Shown here: positions 7,812 through 18,513 of the stretch, in pieces
Position numbering within the stretch: the first letter of the stretch is position 1
How the letters are laid out: each line of letters begins with the position of its first letter
Source: Phosphitispora fastidiosa
Lineage (GTDB): Bacteria; Bacillota; Thermincolia; Thermincolales; UBA2595
Direction of reading: 5' to 3'
Length of the DNA: 64,000 nt
Assembly (NCBI RefSeq): GCF_019008365.1
Contig: NZ_JAHHUL010000017.1
Coordinates: forward strand, 38,673 to 102,672
Notes under the pieces: generated by a model
The model's database searches: none
What the model was told of the DNA's origin: nothing
What the model saw: only the letters and a program-made list of their open reading frames with translations
Program-made: the position numbers and the translations under genes

Positions 7812-8641
7812 GGTATCAACCTCTTTTCCAGAAAGAGGATAATCCAGTTAATCAGGCTTCCTACAATCCCGATGGCCACCATTCCGCTGATAATCTCAGC
7901 AGTTCTGCCCCCCACCGAATAGGAGGACCAGATGTAATAACCAATACCCAGTTTCCCGCCGACAAACTCCGCAGCCACAATACACATCCACCCAACACCG
8001 AAACCAACCCGAATGCCGCTGAAAATCGCCGGCAGGGCCCCGGGCAGCATCACCCGGATGAGCACCTGTCTGGAGGAAGAGCCCATTGTCCGGGCTGCCT
8101 CAATATGTATCCGGTTGACCATACTTATACCATGTATGGTATTCAGCAGGACAGGGAAAAAAGCCCCGATAAAAACAGTAAATATCTGTACATACTCTGT
8201 GGGACTCCCGGTATTGGCAAAGATTACATATGCCAGTGGTATCCAGGCCAGGGGCGGTATCGGCCTTATCATCTCAATAATAGAATCAAAATAACTTTTC
8301 AGTTTTTCCACGGAACCCATCAGAATCCCCATTGGTACTGCAGCAATAAAACTGAGTACACAGGCCTTGATTACTATCAGCAGGCTCGCCCACACTATTT
8401 GGAGCAGGGTTTTGTTGTACAGGGGATCTCCTTTTATTACAAGGTCAACAAATACCCTGAGGGTCTCCAAGGGTGTCGGAAGTTCAAGTAGTCTCAAACC
8501 TGCTATAATCTGCCATATCAGCACCAGTGAAGCCGCAGACAGCATCCTGAAAACCCTGTCACGGGATAGTATCCTGTACCGCGGTTTCTGAATAGTCTGG
8601 TCTGCTACCCTGTCTGCAGCTGTATAATTGAACAGGCCCAT
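7802..8641 (-). CDS. ABC transporter permease, SsuC/TauC type (operon 1)
   Basis: About 279 residues from the ATG at 8641 (preceded by AAAGGATG; the equivalent Met begins the second copy). Six hydrophobic segments and the EAA loop (EAARTMGSSSRQVL) followed by GALPAIFSGIRVGFGVGW place it in the SsuC/TauC/NrtB importer family. It is translationally coupled to the ATPase gene by a 10-bp overlap. The expected partner is the lipoprotein encoded just upstream. Confidence 0.9.
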   Translation of the reverse strand: MGLFNYTAADRVADQTIQKPRYRILSRDRVFRMLSAASLVLIWQIIAGLRLLELPTPLETLRVFVDLVIKGDPLYNKTLLQIVWASLLIVIKACVLSFIAAVPMGILMGSVEKLKSYFDSIIEMIRPIPPLAWIPLAYVIFANTGSPTEYVQIFTVFIGAFFPVLLNTIHGISMVNRIHIEAARTMGSSSRQVLIRVMLPGALPAIFSGIRVGFGVGWMCIVAAEFVGGKLGIGYYIWSSYSVGGRTAEIISGMVAIGIVGSLINWIILFLEKRLIPWR

Positions 8642-8749
8642 TAACACCATCCTTTACCTGATAGCACGTTCACCCGCTACAGCACATGCTAACTGCTAAA
8701 AGCTAACTGCTCCTATTATTTGTCATATATCATTAATTGTCAATTGTTA

Positions 8750-9870
<1,121 letters not shown>

Positions 9871-9977
9871 TAAACTTTTACCTCCCCAACTTCACACAGA
9901 TACCGTGGAACCGGAGACCGGCCTGACCTGCAACCAGGCCGGCCAGTTCCACTATAAGTTAACGCCAAGCACTTTAA

Positions 9978-11033
9978 TTACTTATTTTTACGACCGTATT
10001 TTTCGGCCCCGTATTTCTTAGTAGCTTCCACGAATGCCTTCATATTCTCCAAAGGAGCAGTCGGCCAGATATCACAGCTCGGCCAAACAGCATCCACACC
10101 GCCCTCAAGGGATTTAATAACAGCTGCCTCAACATCTTGGGGTGTACCGGTTACCAGCACATTATATGCATCCACATTGCCATACAGGCAGGTATCCCAG
10201 CCAATGTCTTCGCGACTCTTGACCAGGTCATTGCTCTGCTCTACGGAAATTCCGGGTGTACCGGTATCCTTCAAAATCCCGATGATGGGGTTTGTCTTGC
10301 CACACATGTGCAACGCTGCCGGACATCCCATTTCGGCCAGGGCATCAAAGATTTTCTTCAGGTGGGGGGCAACCACATTCTTAAATACCTTAGGACTTAA
10401 TACATCAGTAGGAGCTCCCATTTCGCGAACAGTAATATAATCAACACCTGCAGCATGATAGGCCTTAGCAACGTCAATGATAACATTAGCCAGGCGGTCC
10501 AGGGCTTCATTAATCATATCAGGCTTCTTGAAGGACAGTTTCAGGAGATCATTAAGGTCCATCAACTGGCCGGCAAGGGTGAACGGACCAAGGACATATG
10601 TCCCGACAGCCACTTCACTGCCAATATCGGCCTGAAGAAGCTTAATGGCCTCACAGACTACCTGTACCCGTCCCTTTGAAGCAATGTTATCAGGAATAGG
10701 GAAGGTGGTCATTTCGTCCTGTGAATGGCAAACCTTTTCCTTAATTGTCGGGTAAAGCAGGTTAGCAACATCTTCATAGGGGTTCATCACGCATCCGATT
10801 GCCTCAGCCTCAACACACAGGTCATAAGGGACCACTGCTGATTCGAGTCCGAACAGTTTGTGAGATGTAGCCGATGTCTCGGCCAGCATTTTGGCATTGC
10901 CATGGCAGTCAGCAAACTTATAGCCTAACTGGTCAAGTCCGGCAGTGGTAACATTACCCATTCCGCTAAAGCATGCGGGTCTGTCAACTGTTTCTCCTTT
11001 TAGTGTTTTCAGAACTCTTTCTTTTGAAGTCAA
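9978..11033 (-). CDS. UroD-type corrinoid methyltransferase A (operon 1)
   Basis: A 351-residue member of the uroporphyrinogen-decarboxylase-fold (MtaA/CmuA/O-demethylase) family. The zinc site is visible as H242-x-C244 in LHMCGKT and C320 in VWPSCDIWP. Such enzymes move a methyl group between a zinc-activated thiol or methyl donor and a corrinoid protein. It starts at a TTG after GGAGGTG, directly following the MtrH-like gene. The N-terminal half and the last 50 residues match the operon 2 copy closely, while the segment around residues 215-300 differs more, so the two may use different methyl donors. Confidence 0.85.
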   Translation of the reverse strand: MTSKERVLKTLKGETVDRPACFSGMGNVTTAGLDQLGYKFADCHGNAKMLAETSATSHKLFGLESAVVPYDLCVEAEAIGCVMNPYEDVANLLYPTIKEKVCHSQDEMTTFPIPDNIASKGRVQVVCEAIKLLQADIGSEVAVGTYVLGPFTLAGQLMDLNDLLKLSFKKPDMINEALDRLANVIIDVAKAYHAAGVDYITVREMGAPTDVLSPKVFKNVVAPHLKKIFDALAEMGCPAALHMCGKTNPIIGILKDTGTPGISVEQSNDLVKSREDIGWDTCLYGNVDAYNVLVTGTPQDVEAAVIKSLEGGVDAVWPSCDIWPTAPLENMKAFVEATKKYGAEKYGRKNK

Positions 11034-11052
11034 TTAAGACACCTCCATTTTT

Positions 11053-12021
11053 TTAATCATGCTCGGGAAGAGCCTGTTGTTCCCCGCTCTTCAGTTTTTC
11101 AGCAAAATCCCCAAAAAACTTATAAAGGGGATGATTTTCATTTGTCGGCAGTTTTCCTGTTTCGTAGTAACCCATGGCAGCGGCCATTACAGAACCTGAA
11201 ACCACTGCGGGGAACATCTTGGGAGCGGCCACAATGGGACCATAGAAGATGAAGTCAGACCAGAAGAGCGCTGAACAGCCCTGTCCGGAGGCATTCATGG
11301 CAGCAAAGCCATCCTTGCCAAAGAGCTCCCTGGCATCCTTCCACATGTAAGTACCGTTGGAACTGGCCACACCACACGGCCATCCGGTGGCTTCCTTGAC
11401 AATCTTATTAGCTACTCCGGAGAATGCGATGGCAGGCAGGTTCATAACCGAAGTGTCAATCATGATAGACTCAAAAGCGCCTTCACCGATAATCTCCATC
11501 ATCTTGTTGAAAGCAGTCAATCTTCCCTTGGGTGAGGGATCGGTAACCTCATAAGCCTGAACAATCACATGCTTGATTCCCATGTCTTTAAGCGCTTGCA
11601 CCTGACCGGGGATATCCTTATCCCAGGGAGTGATGCTGTTGTATACCAAGCGGTCTGCAAGCCCCTTTTTGGCAATATATTCGGCAGCCTCCAGGCGAGG
11701 CTTCTCAACCCACATGTCAATGGCAAAGGCGCGGTCACTGATGCTGGTAAACCAGTCAACATACCTGGCCATCTCTTCTGCTGAGTTGGCCACCATTGCT
11801 GTTATTGCCGGAATACCTGTCATGTCTTCCAGGGCTTCCTGTTTCTTCACATATTCCTCGGCCTTGGCTGCATCCCACTTGCCGTCTTTCCTGCTCTCAA
11901 GAATCTTATCCCCATTATGGAACATCGATGAAATCAGCAGCGGGGGATTTTGACCATACTGACCGCCGACTTTAAAATTCGTTATTTGGCAGACTTTCTG
12001 CTCAGCTTCCAGTTTAAACAT
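11053..12021 (-). CDS. MtrH-family methyltransferase, likely methylcorrinoid:tetrahydrofolate (operon 1)
   Basis: A 322-residue protein of the tetrahydromethanopterin S-methyltransferase subunit H family. Recognisable stretches are VGGQYGQNPPLLISSMFH near the N-terminus, FAIDMWVEKPRLEAAEY, and WPCGVASSNGTYMW near residue 215. Bacterial relatives such as MtgA take the methyl group from a methylated corrinoid protein and pass it to tetrahydrofolate, feeding the Wood-Ljungdahl or C1 pathway. It lies between the two UroD-type methyltransferase genes, as expected for the second half-reaction. AGGAG-type ribosome site present. Confidence 0.85.
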   Translation of the reverse strand: MFKLEAEQKVCQITNFKVGGQYGQNPPLLISSMFHNGDKILESRKDGKWDAAKAEEYVKKQEALEDMTGIPAITAMVANSAEEMARYVDWFTSISDRAFAIDMWVEKPRLEAAEYIAKKGLADRLVYNSITPWDKDIPGQVQALKDMGIKHVIVQAYEVTDPSPKGRLTAFNKMMEIIGEGAFESIMIDTSVMNLPAIAFSGVANKIVKEATGWPCGVASSNGTYMWKDARELFGKDGFAAMNASGQGCSALFWSDFIFYGPIVAAPKMFPAVVSGSVMAAAMGYYETGKLPTNENHPLYKFFGDFAEKLKSGEQQALPEHD

Positions 12022-12149
12022 TATTTCACTCCTATCATTTTAATTCTTTTACCCAATTAATTCTTTTACCTAAAGAGAAAGTAAAGGGGAGCGGGTGAGT
12101 ATTCTCCCCTTTATTATGGGGAATGGGTTATCCCGTGATTAGCAGTAAT

Positions 12150-13196
12150 TTAATACTTCCAGTCTCTTCCTGCACTCAGATAAGCATGGATATTCTCCAC
12201 CGGCAATCCCGGAGGAATATCGCAGCCCGGCAGCAGAATATAACCGCCATCAAGACCGGCATTCTGAATACACTTCTTGGCATTTTCGATAACAACTTCC
12301 TTGGTGCCGTTATTCAGGACAAATACCGGGTGTGAATTGCCGCCGATGCACATTTTGGCGCCGATTTTCTGATGTGCCTCAGCCAGGTCAACCTTCATAT
12401 CAATGGCAATACACTGGGCCCCTGATTCGGGGAAGAGTTCCAGGCTCTTGGTGGTATCACCACAGATATGGAGGAACCGGCCACAGTTCAGCGCCTCTAT
12501 CATGGAGTGGAACTTCTGTAGTCCCGGAAGGGCGAATTTTTTGAACATTCGCGGTGAGATCAGGTCGCCTGATGCGGTAGCATCGGCGATGGCTGTTGCT
12601 TCTATGGAACCGTTTTTAATCATCGGCTCATAAAAGTAATAGTTGATTTCAGCCGCAAAATCGATAGTATCGGCAACCAGTTTCGGTTTCCGGAAACAGT
12701 CCTGCATCATTTTCTCCACGCCATATATCTGGGCTGCCAGGGAAAACGGCCCCCAGGCAGTAGCAGATACCAGGTACTCATCGCCAATCTCCTCGTGCAC
12801 AAGCCGGGCGGCTTCCCAGATAGTCTGGACAACCGGGTCACCGGACAGAGCAGCCCGGATATCGGGATACTTCTCCCTTAGCCTTTGGAGATCATCATCT
12901 TCATACATGAGGGGTTCTTCCAGGTCAGGCGCCCCTACAGGGCGGTACTTTATGCGACCCCCAAAGGGCTGCAGGTGCACATTGTTATAACCTGAACCCA
13001 GATATACCATATCAGACTTGATTTCCTCATTCACCCTGATAACCATGTCTGCCATTTCCCTGGGCTTACCGATTAATCCGTCAAAGGTGTTGCCGGTATG
13101 CTTCATCGTCCATACCCCACCGCCATAAATTATGGCAGGTACCCGCTCAGGCGTTTTATTTTCAAAAGCCATAAGCACACACTCTTTTGCTTTCAT
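12150..13196 (-). CDS. UroD-type corrinoid methyltransferase B (operon 1)
   Basis: A 348-residue UroD-fold methyltransferase, only distantly similar to the A protein in the same operon. The likely zinc ligands are H243-x-C245 in LHICGDT and C325 in LLPGCDIPP. The N-terminus carries VPAIIYGGGVWTMKHTGNTF. The second of two adjacent ATGs (13196) is preferred because GGAGGTG is then six bases away and the operon 2 copy starts there. Two such enzymes per operon could form the substrate:corrinoid step in two stages, act on different donors, or pair as heterodimers. Confidence 0.85.
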   Translation of the reverse strand: MKAKECVLMAFENKTPERVPAIIYGGGVWTMKHTGNTFDGLIGKPREMADMVIRVNEEIKSDMVYLGSGYNNVHLQPFGGRIKYRPVGAPDLEEPLMYEDDDLQRLREKYPDIRAALSGDPVVQTIWEAARLVHEEIGDEYLVSATAWGPFSLAAQIYGVEKMMQDCFRKPKLVADTIDFAAEINYYFYEPMIKNGSIEATAIADATASGDLISPRMFKKFALPGLQKFHSMIEALNCGRFLHICGDTTKSLELFPESGAQCIAIDMKVDLAEAHQKIGAKMCIGGNSHPVFVLNNGTKEVVIENAKKCIQNAGLDGGYILLPGCDIPPGLPVENIHAYLSAGRDWKY

Positions 13197-13234
13197 CATA
13201 CACCTCCACTTTAATTGTGGTTTCCTTCAGTTTT

Positions 13235-15178
13235 CTATTTAGGAATTTTGTCAAGAATATCCTGGATGCTGGGGAAGCTGTCAATACCGTGGGGGAATGC
13301 CATAGCTTCAGCAAACCTCTCCTGGAAGTCAGGCTCAACCGCGGTCTCAATAAATTCAACACTTCTGGCCACATCCCTGGCCTCAATCCTCTTGCCCTTA
13401 TCCAGCAGAGCAGCCTGAGCGCCGTCACCGGCAGCATTGCCTACAGCGGCAACCTTTTCAAGGTCACAGTCAGGGAACAGTCCGATAACCATAGAAGACT
13501 CCTTGTCAATAAAGCTTCCAAAGGCCCCGGCCAGGGTTACCCGGTCGATTTTGTCCACACCGAGATGCCGCATCAGCATTTTGGTGCCAACATATAGAGC
13601 AGCTTTGGCCAGCTGAACAGCTCGGATATCTCCCTGAGTCACAGTGATATCTTTGCCAATACCGCTGTCATCGGCAAATACCATGACATATTCGGGTTTG
13701 CCGTCTTCACCCCTGCGAATCCGGTCAGATTCAATCTTCATGTTAAACCGGCCTGTCTTGTTGATAATCCCGGCTTTAAACACCTCGGCCACCATATCAA
13801 TAATCCCGGAACCGCAAATACCCTTGGTATTGGATTTTTCCCCACGGCCATACCACTTTTCGTCACCAATCACCCTATAGGTACATTCCTTCGTCACCGG
13901 GTCAATGCGGAGCTTCTCTATGGCTCCCGGAGCAGCCCTCATGCCAAACTTGATCTGGGCCCCCTCAAGAGCGGGGCCGGTAGCGCACGAGGTGGATAAA
14001 AGCTTGTTCTTGTTGCCCAGGTCAATCTCACCATTGGTCCCAATATCAATCACAAGCCTGATTTCCTCAGTCTGCTTGTAAGGTTCCTCAGCAATTAGCA
14101 CCGACACGTTGTCAGGTCCGACAAAACCGGCTTCAACCGGCAGTACATGTACGTTTGCCGACTTATGAATCTTTATTCCCAGGTCGCGGGCTTTAAGGTC
14201 AAAGGGGGCGCTGATTGCCGGGGCGAAAGGCGCACGACCCATGAACTTAGGCTCCAGGTTCAGCAGGCAGTGATGCATGGCTGTGTTGAACACCAGGGTG
14301 ATTTCCACTACGTCTTCAGCCTTTAATCCTACTTTCTCGGTCATCCTTTCGGCCAGGGTATTAATCCCTTCGATAATTGCATCATGCAGCTTATCCCGCC
14401 CGTCTTCATTCATCATGGCATAGGTAATCCGGGAAAGGACGTCCTCACCGTAACGAACCTGTGGGTTCATCATCCCGTCTTTGATCAGCATCTGGCCGTT
14501 ACTCATATCACACAGATATGCAGCTACAGTGGTTGTTCCCACATCAATACCAATGCCGTACCAGTTCCCGGAGAATCCCGGTTTAACATCAACAATCTCC
14601 CGATCGTACAAAACTGTTGCCGTTACCTGCCATTCACCCTCACGGATGATGTTGGGCAGTTCCCTGAGCGTAAAATAGTCAATGCTCAGATTGTCCAGCC
14701 CGTATTGTTCCTTTATAGCATCCTGCAAACGATTCAGGTCTGACCTGTGGTCATCCAGAGTAGCTGCCGGCATTTTCACGAAATAATTCTTTACTGCCGG
14801 GTCGAGGTTAAATACCCGCTCCTTGCCGGTGTCAAGTACTACCTGGTCTGCCTTGCGGCTTTCCTCAGGGACGAACACCAGGATATCACCCTTGATCTCA
14901 CTGGCACACGCCAGCCTGTAATCCTCAGCAATTTCCTTTTCCTTAAGAATCTTTTTCTCTTCCTCGGTTATGGGGGACAGGTGTCCCACCTGAGAATCAA
15001 TATTGAACTTTTCAAAAAATCCGGTTTCAATTTTTATTTTGCACTTTCCACAAACCTTGTGGGCTCCACAGGGGGCCTCAATGTCAACACCCAGTTCATG
15101 AGATGCAGTGAGGAGGGTTTTTCCTTCCTCTACCTTGCCCCGGCGTCCCGAAGGCTGAAATATAACATTATACTCCAT
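13235..15178 (-). CDS. Reductive activator of corrinoid proteins, RACE (operon 1)
   Basis: A 647-residue protein with a plant-type 2Fe-2S domain at the N-terminus (C37, C43, C46, C91) and a C-terminal ASKHA-fold domain with phosphate-binding loops (GIGIDVGTTTVAAYL near 207; VIDIGTNGEID near 380). RACE proteins such as AcsV or the O-demethylase activating enzyme use ATP to reduce accidentally oxidised Co(II) corrinoid back to Co(I). It lies directly after the corrinoid protein gene, its expected target, with GGAGGT ahead of the ATG. Confidence 0.93.
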   Translation of the reverse strand: MEYNVIFQPSGRRGKVEEGKTLLTASHELGVDIEAPCGAHKVCGKCKIKIETGFFEKFNIDSQVGHLSPITEEEKKILKEKEIAEDYRLACASEIKGDILVFVPEESRKADQVVLDTGKERVFNLDPAVKNYFVKMPAATLDDHRSDLNRLQDAIKEQYGLDNLSIDYFTLRELPNIIREGEWQVTATVLYDREIVDVKPGFSGNWYGIGIDVGTTTVAAYLCDMSNGQMLIKDGMMNPQVRYGEDVLSRITYAMMNEDGRDKLHDAIIEGINTLAERMTEKVGLKAEDVVEITLVFNTAMHHCLLNLEPKFMGRAPFAPAISAPFDLKARDLGIKIHKSANVHVLPVEAGFVGPDNVSVLIAEEPYKQTEEIRLVIDIGTNGEIDLGNKNKLLSTSCATGPALEGAQIKFGMRAAPGAIEKLRIDPVTKECTYRVIGDEKWYGRGEKSNTKGICGSGIIDMVAEVFKAGIINKTGRFNMKIESDRIRRGEDGKPEYVMVFADDSGIGKDITVTQGDIRAVQLAKAALYVGTKMLMRHLGVDKIDRVTLAGAFGSFIDKESSMVIGLFPDCDLEKVAAVGNAAGDGAQAALLDKGKRIEARDVARSVEFIETAVEPDFQERFAEAMAFPHGIDSFPSIQDILDKIPK

Positions 15179-15211
15179 CTGAGTCTTACCTCCTAAAGTC
15201 CGGTATCTTAA

Positions 15212-15880
15212 TTATTCCTGCATATCCTTGAGAGCCTTAACCATGTTAAGGGCCTCTTTCAATGCATTGTTAGCATCCTTGGCAAAGCCGTCTGCGCCCC
15301 ACTTGCCGGCCAGGTCCTCTGATACGGGGGCTCCGCCAATCATAATTTTACACTGCGGGTTTTTATCTTTTACTTTTTTAATAACCTCAGGCATACCAAC
15401 CATTGTAGTTGTCATCATAGCTGACAGGCAGAGCAGCTCTGAGTCAGTTTTCAACTGTTCTTCCACAAACTTCTCCAGGGGAACATCACGGCCCAGGTCA
15501 TGCACATCAAATCCGGCCACATCAAACATCATTTTCACGATGTTCTTGCCAATATCATGGACATCACCCTGAACTACACCCATAACAACTGTACCCTTGA
15601 TACCCATTTCCTTCTGTTCAATGTGGGGCTTCAGAATATCCAGCCCGGCATACAGAGCATCAGCACACATCAGGATTTCAGGTACAAAGTATTCCTGTTC
15701 TTCATAAAGCCTGCCGACCTCATTCATCCCCTCGACAAGTCCTTCAAAAACAGCGGTATAAGCATCAATGCCCTCGTCAATAACAGCCTGGGCTGCATCT
15801 CTTACAGAATCTTCATCATAATCAATAACGCCTTGCTTTAGGGTTGCAAACAATTCTTTCTCTCTTTCGGTAAATGCCAT
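15212..15880 (-). CDS. Methyltransferase corrinoid protein (operon 1)
   Basis: A 222-residue cobalamin-carrier of the MtaC/MttC/MtbC type. An N-terminal four-helix cap (about 1-90) precedes a B12-binding Rossmann domain with the lower-ligand motif D106-V-H108-D-I-G111, then LCLSAMMTTTM and a MIGGAPVS loop. It shuttles the methyl group from the UroD-type enzymes to the MtrH-type enzyme. It is the first gene of the operon, with GAGGAGG before the ATG. Relatives are encoded at 29027 and 31216. Confidence 0.95.
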   Translation of the reverse strand: MAFTEREKELFATLKQGVIDYDEDSVRDAAQAVIDEGIDAYTAVFEGLVEGMNEVGRLYEEQEYFVPEILMCADALYAGLDILKPHIEQKEMGIKGTVVMGVVQGDVHDIGKNIVKMMFDVAGFDVHDLGRDVPLEKFVEEQLKTDSELLCLSAMMTTTMVGMPEVIKKVKDKNPQCKIMIGGAPVSEDLAGKWGADGFAKDANNALKEALNMVKALKDMQE

Positions 15881-16077
15881 TTAGTAAAACCTCCTCAAAA
15901 ATTTTTTAATAAAGATTTCTCCCCTCTGCCTTCCGGCAGACATGTCTGCAGGTTATAAACTCTTGGCTCACCTCCGTTTTTAGCAAAATAAAAACACCTT
16001 AGCTGCTGCATAACTACTAAAGATGTAGTGCTCTGTCCACAACTGCGGCGTTTAGAAATCCGTTACAGGATTCACTA

Positions 16078-16128
16078 GGTAAAGATTTTTTCCACCTATA
16101 CTTACTATTTGGTTAAAAATTTAGGCCC
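16078..16128 (-). promoter_or_regulatory. Predicted operator/promoter of operon 1
   Basis: A three-part motif: GGT (16078), 13 bases, ACCTATACT (16094), 14 bases, then GGTTAAAAATTTAGGCCC (16111-16128). The same pattern occurs at 29897-29946 and 30093-30142. On the minus strand TATAGG could serve as a -10 element, about 200 bp upstream of the first gene. The leader (15881-16077) has two competing hairpins around 15926-15949 (CTGCC-TTCC-GGCAG and GCAGACATGTCTGC). The stretch 16129-16388 has no gene; it holds ACCATTC/GAATGGT repeats at 16264, 16291 and 16333. Confidence 0.6.
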
Positions 16129-16388
16129 TTTTCACCTCCGGTACGGTTAAAAGGCTCTTGTCCGGGGGCCTCCAGGCTTTCACACATACTATTATTTGCT
16201 TTATATGCTTTTCATAAATTACCACTGCAAATTGTTGTCTCTACATATATATTAGTACTATTAACCATTCTTTTTAAAGTTATTTTTGCTGAATGGTAGA
16301 GTTTGGGCCCCGAAATGTCATTTACAGGCATTGAATGGTTTATCTAGTTTATCTCTTCTTGCACCGATACTTAATTACAGGTACAAAA

Positions 16389-16440
16389 ACTCCCTGAATG
16401 CACCGCGGTATTTGGGGGATACCACTGCATATCAGGGAGT
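16389..16440 (-). terminator. Intrinsic terminator of methyltransferase operon 2
   Basis: ACTCCCTGA (from 16440 leftward) pairs with TCAGGGAGT (ending 16389), with an inner GGTAT/ATACC stem, followed leftward by TTTTTGTAC. It lies about 20 bp past the stop of the last gene and separates the two tandem operons. Confidence 0.85.
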
Positions 16441-16458
16441 GAGGGGGGTACTATGTTA

Positions 16459-17697
16459 TTAATTAATGCCCATTGAGCGGGCCGCCAGTTCGGCCAGGTG
16501 ATACATCTTCAGGGGGGATTTCGCCTTGGCTAGCCCGCCGGCCAGACCTGAGTAGCAGGTCGGGCAGGGTGTGGTCAGCAGCTCGGCACCGGTAGCTTCA
16601 GCCTCTTTTATCCGGTATACCGATGCCTCTTCCTGGAGGTCATGGTTGGCCATCTTCAATCCGCCGCCCACCCCGCAGCACCGGGAATACTGCCTGCTGC
16701 GGTCCATCTCAACCAGTTCCAGGCCCGGAATCGCATCAATTATGCGCCGCGGGGCATCATAGATGCCATTGTGCCGCCCCAGCAGACAGGGGTCATGATA
16801 GGTTATTGTCCCTTCCAGAGGAATCTCAAACCTAATTTTCCCCTGCCGGTGCAGCAGGTCAATATATTCTGCCAGGTGATATATCTGGTAATTCTGTTTC
16901 CCAATCCTGGCATAGTCATTTTTAAATGTTTTGTAGCATCCGGAACATGCTGTCACCAGTGTCTCTATTCCAAGGTGGTTGATTTGGTCGATGTTGCCGG
17001 CAGCCTTTTCCCGGAATTCCGGGTCCCCGATACGCCTGAGCTTGCCATAACAGCAGTTTTCCTCAGGGCCGAGGATGCCGAATCTTACACCAGCATGGTT
17101 CATGATATTAGCCGCATGCTGGGAGACCATGTTTATCTTTTCATCATAGCTTGCCGTACAGCCCAGGAATAACAGGACCGGCGCCAAGTTATCAGTAAGC
17201 AGTTCAGGTTTCTCTGTCAAAGTGCCCTTGGCTAAACCGGTTTCTACCCAGTCTGCTTTATGGGCCTGTTCTTTTTTAAAAGGATTCCCGTCCCGCTTAA
17301 GATTTTCACAGTAAGTCTTCTGTTCAGGCAGCGGGCCCATCCCGGCTTCATACATGGCTTCACGGGTGTTTTCCCACAAATCCACGGTGTCCAGCCTGGC
17401 CGGACATACAAAATGACACTGGTTGCAGCAGGAACACTCATAGAGACTTTTAGTAAAACGCGCTACGGCCTCAGGACCGGGTTTGCGGCCAAATAAGCCA
17501 AACAGCCCGTTGCTTTCACCTTTAAGCATTTTCTTCAGGTATTTTATCTTAGCACGGGGGGTAACATCCTCTTCACTATTAAGTGTATATATGGGACACC
17601 ACTTTTGGCACTCCCCGCACCGGGTACACGCATCCAGGCTCATCAACTGCCTGGGACTGAGTTTGTCTAATTTAAGCTGATTTCCCGTCTGTGTCAT
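16459..17697 (-). CDS. HdrD/GlpC-like iron-sulfur subunit (operon 2)
   Basis: A 412-residue paralogue of the protein at 2340-3608, with the same two ferredoxin motifs and two CCG domains but a shorter N-terminus. Identity is very high by eye, especially in the C-terminal two thirds, where long DNA blocks also match closely. That is more conservation than in the methyltransferase genes, as if both operons must plug into one shared electron partner or the genes exchange sequence. ATG overlaps the stop of the cytochrome-b-like gene. Confidence 0.85.
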   Translation of the reverse strand: MTQTGNQLKLDKLSPRQLMSLDACTRCGECQKWCPIYTLNSEEDVTPRAKIKYLKKMLKGESNGLFGLFGRKPGPEAVARFTKSLYECSCCNQCHFVCPARLDTVDLWENTREAMYEAGMGPLPEQKTYCENLKRDGNPFKKEQAHKADWVETGLAKGTLTEKPELLTDNLAPVLLFLGCTASYDEKINMVSQHAANIMNHAGVRFGILGPEENCCYGKLRRIGDPEFREKAAGNIDQINHLGIETLVTACSGCYKTFKNDYARIGKQNYQIYHLAEYIDLLHRQGKIRFEIPLEGTITYHDPCLLGRHNGIYDAPRRIIDAIPGLELVEMDRSRQYSRCCGVGGGLKMANHDLQEEASVYRIKEAEATGAELLTTPCPTCYSGLAGGLAKAKSPLKMYHLAELAARSMGIN

Positions 17698-18473
17698 ATA
17701 TACAGGTCACCCCGCATTCTTTCCTCTGATGCATTAAGGACTATTTCTACCGGGCTGTTAATGATATGCAGGAGCTTGCTGTGGGGGATGTATGCCAAAA
17801 GAATTGCATTCAGGGTCGCGTGAAAGACCCAGAGAGCCGTCGCCAGAACGCCGGCACTTGCAGACCCGTCAAACAGAGCTGCCAGCCGGTATCCTATAAA
17901 GGAATAGGCCAATTCAGCTCCCGGCGCCGTCATCGAGATGCGCACCGCCTCCAACAGAAACCCGCCGGCAACCAGCAGGAACAAAGCCGCCAGCGCAACC
18001 GTATCAGCGGCTTCCGTGTAAAGCTGGCTGTCCTTTTTGATATACCTTCGGATAAATACCAGTGCCAGACCGACCAGAATGACCGCGCCAAAGAGGTCAC
18101 CTGCGGCTTTGTAGTAATTGTGTCCCATTCCTTCCAACATGAACAAGCTGATCCGAGAACTCTCCGGAACAACAGTCTCCAGAGCCACCGCTATTGCGGA
18201 CAGCAATAACAATCCCATAAAACCGTAAAATATCATCATATGTGCCAGCCAGCGGCCAGCGCTTTTTTCCGCCAGCTGCTTCTGAAACAGCACTTCTGTG
18301 ATAAAGGCTTTCAGCATGATCAGATAATCAGGCTCATTATACAGGGATCTCCTCCGCGCTTTAAAATAAAAGGATATCTTATAGCCCAATCCGGTTAACA
18401 GAAGCAGTACTCCCAGGGACTGGACAATCCAAAAGTAGATCCAGGGCTTGTTATACAGTTCTGCACCACCCAT
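17694..18473 (-). CDS. Cytochrome-b-like membrane subunit (operon 2)
   Basis: Same length (259 residues), membrane topology and histidine positions as the protein at 3605-4384; substitutions are mostly conservative and lie within the hydrophobic segments. It should anchor the HdrD-like subunit at 16459 to the membrane and exchange electrons with menaquinone or haem. Ribosome site GGGGAGTG precedes the ATG. Confidence 0.75.
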   Translation of the reverse strand: MGGAELYNKPWIYFWIVQSLGVLLLLTGLGYKISFYFKARRRSLYNEPDYLIMLKAFITEVLFQKQLAEKSAGRWLAHMMIFYGFMGLLLLSAIAVALETVVPESSRISLFMLEGMGHNYYKAAGDLFGAVILVGLALVFIRRYIKKDSQLYTEAADTVALAALFLLVAGGFLLEAVRISMTAPGAELAYSFIGYRLAALFDGSASAGVLATALWVFHATLNAILLAYIPHSKLLHIINSPVEIVLNASEERMRGDLYI

Positions 18474-18513
18474 TCTCTATACACTCCCCTTTGGCCTTAA
18501 CTTTTAACTATTC

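Noticed and set aside
15881..16093. Cobalamin riboswitch in the operon leaders
   Set aside because: I looked for a B12-box-like sequence in the leaders of both operons (also 29690-29912) and saw none; only local hairpins are present.
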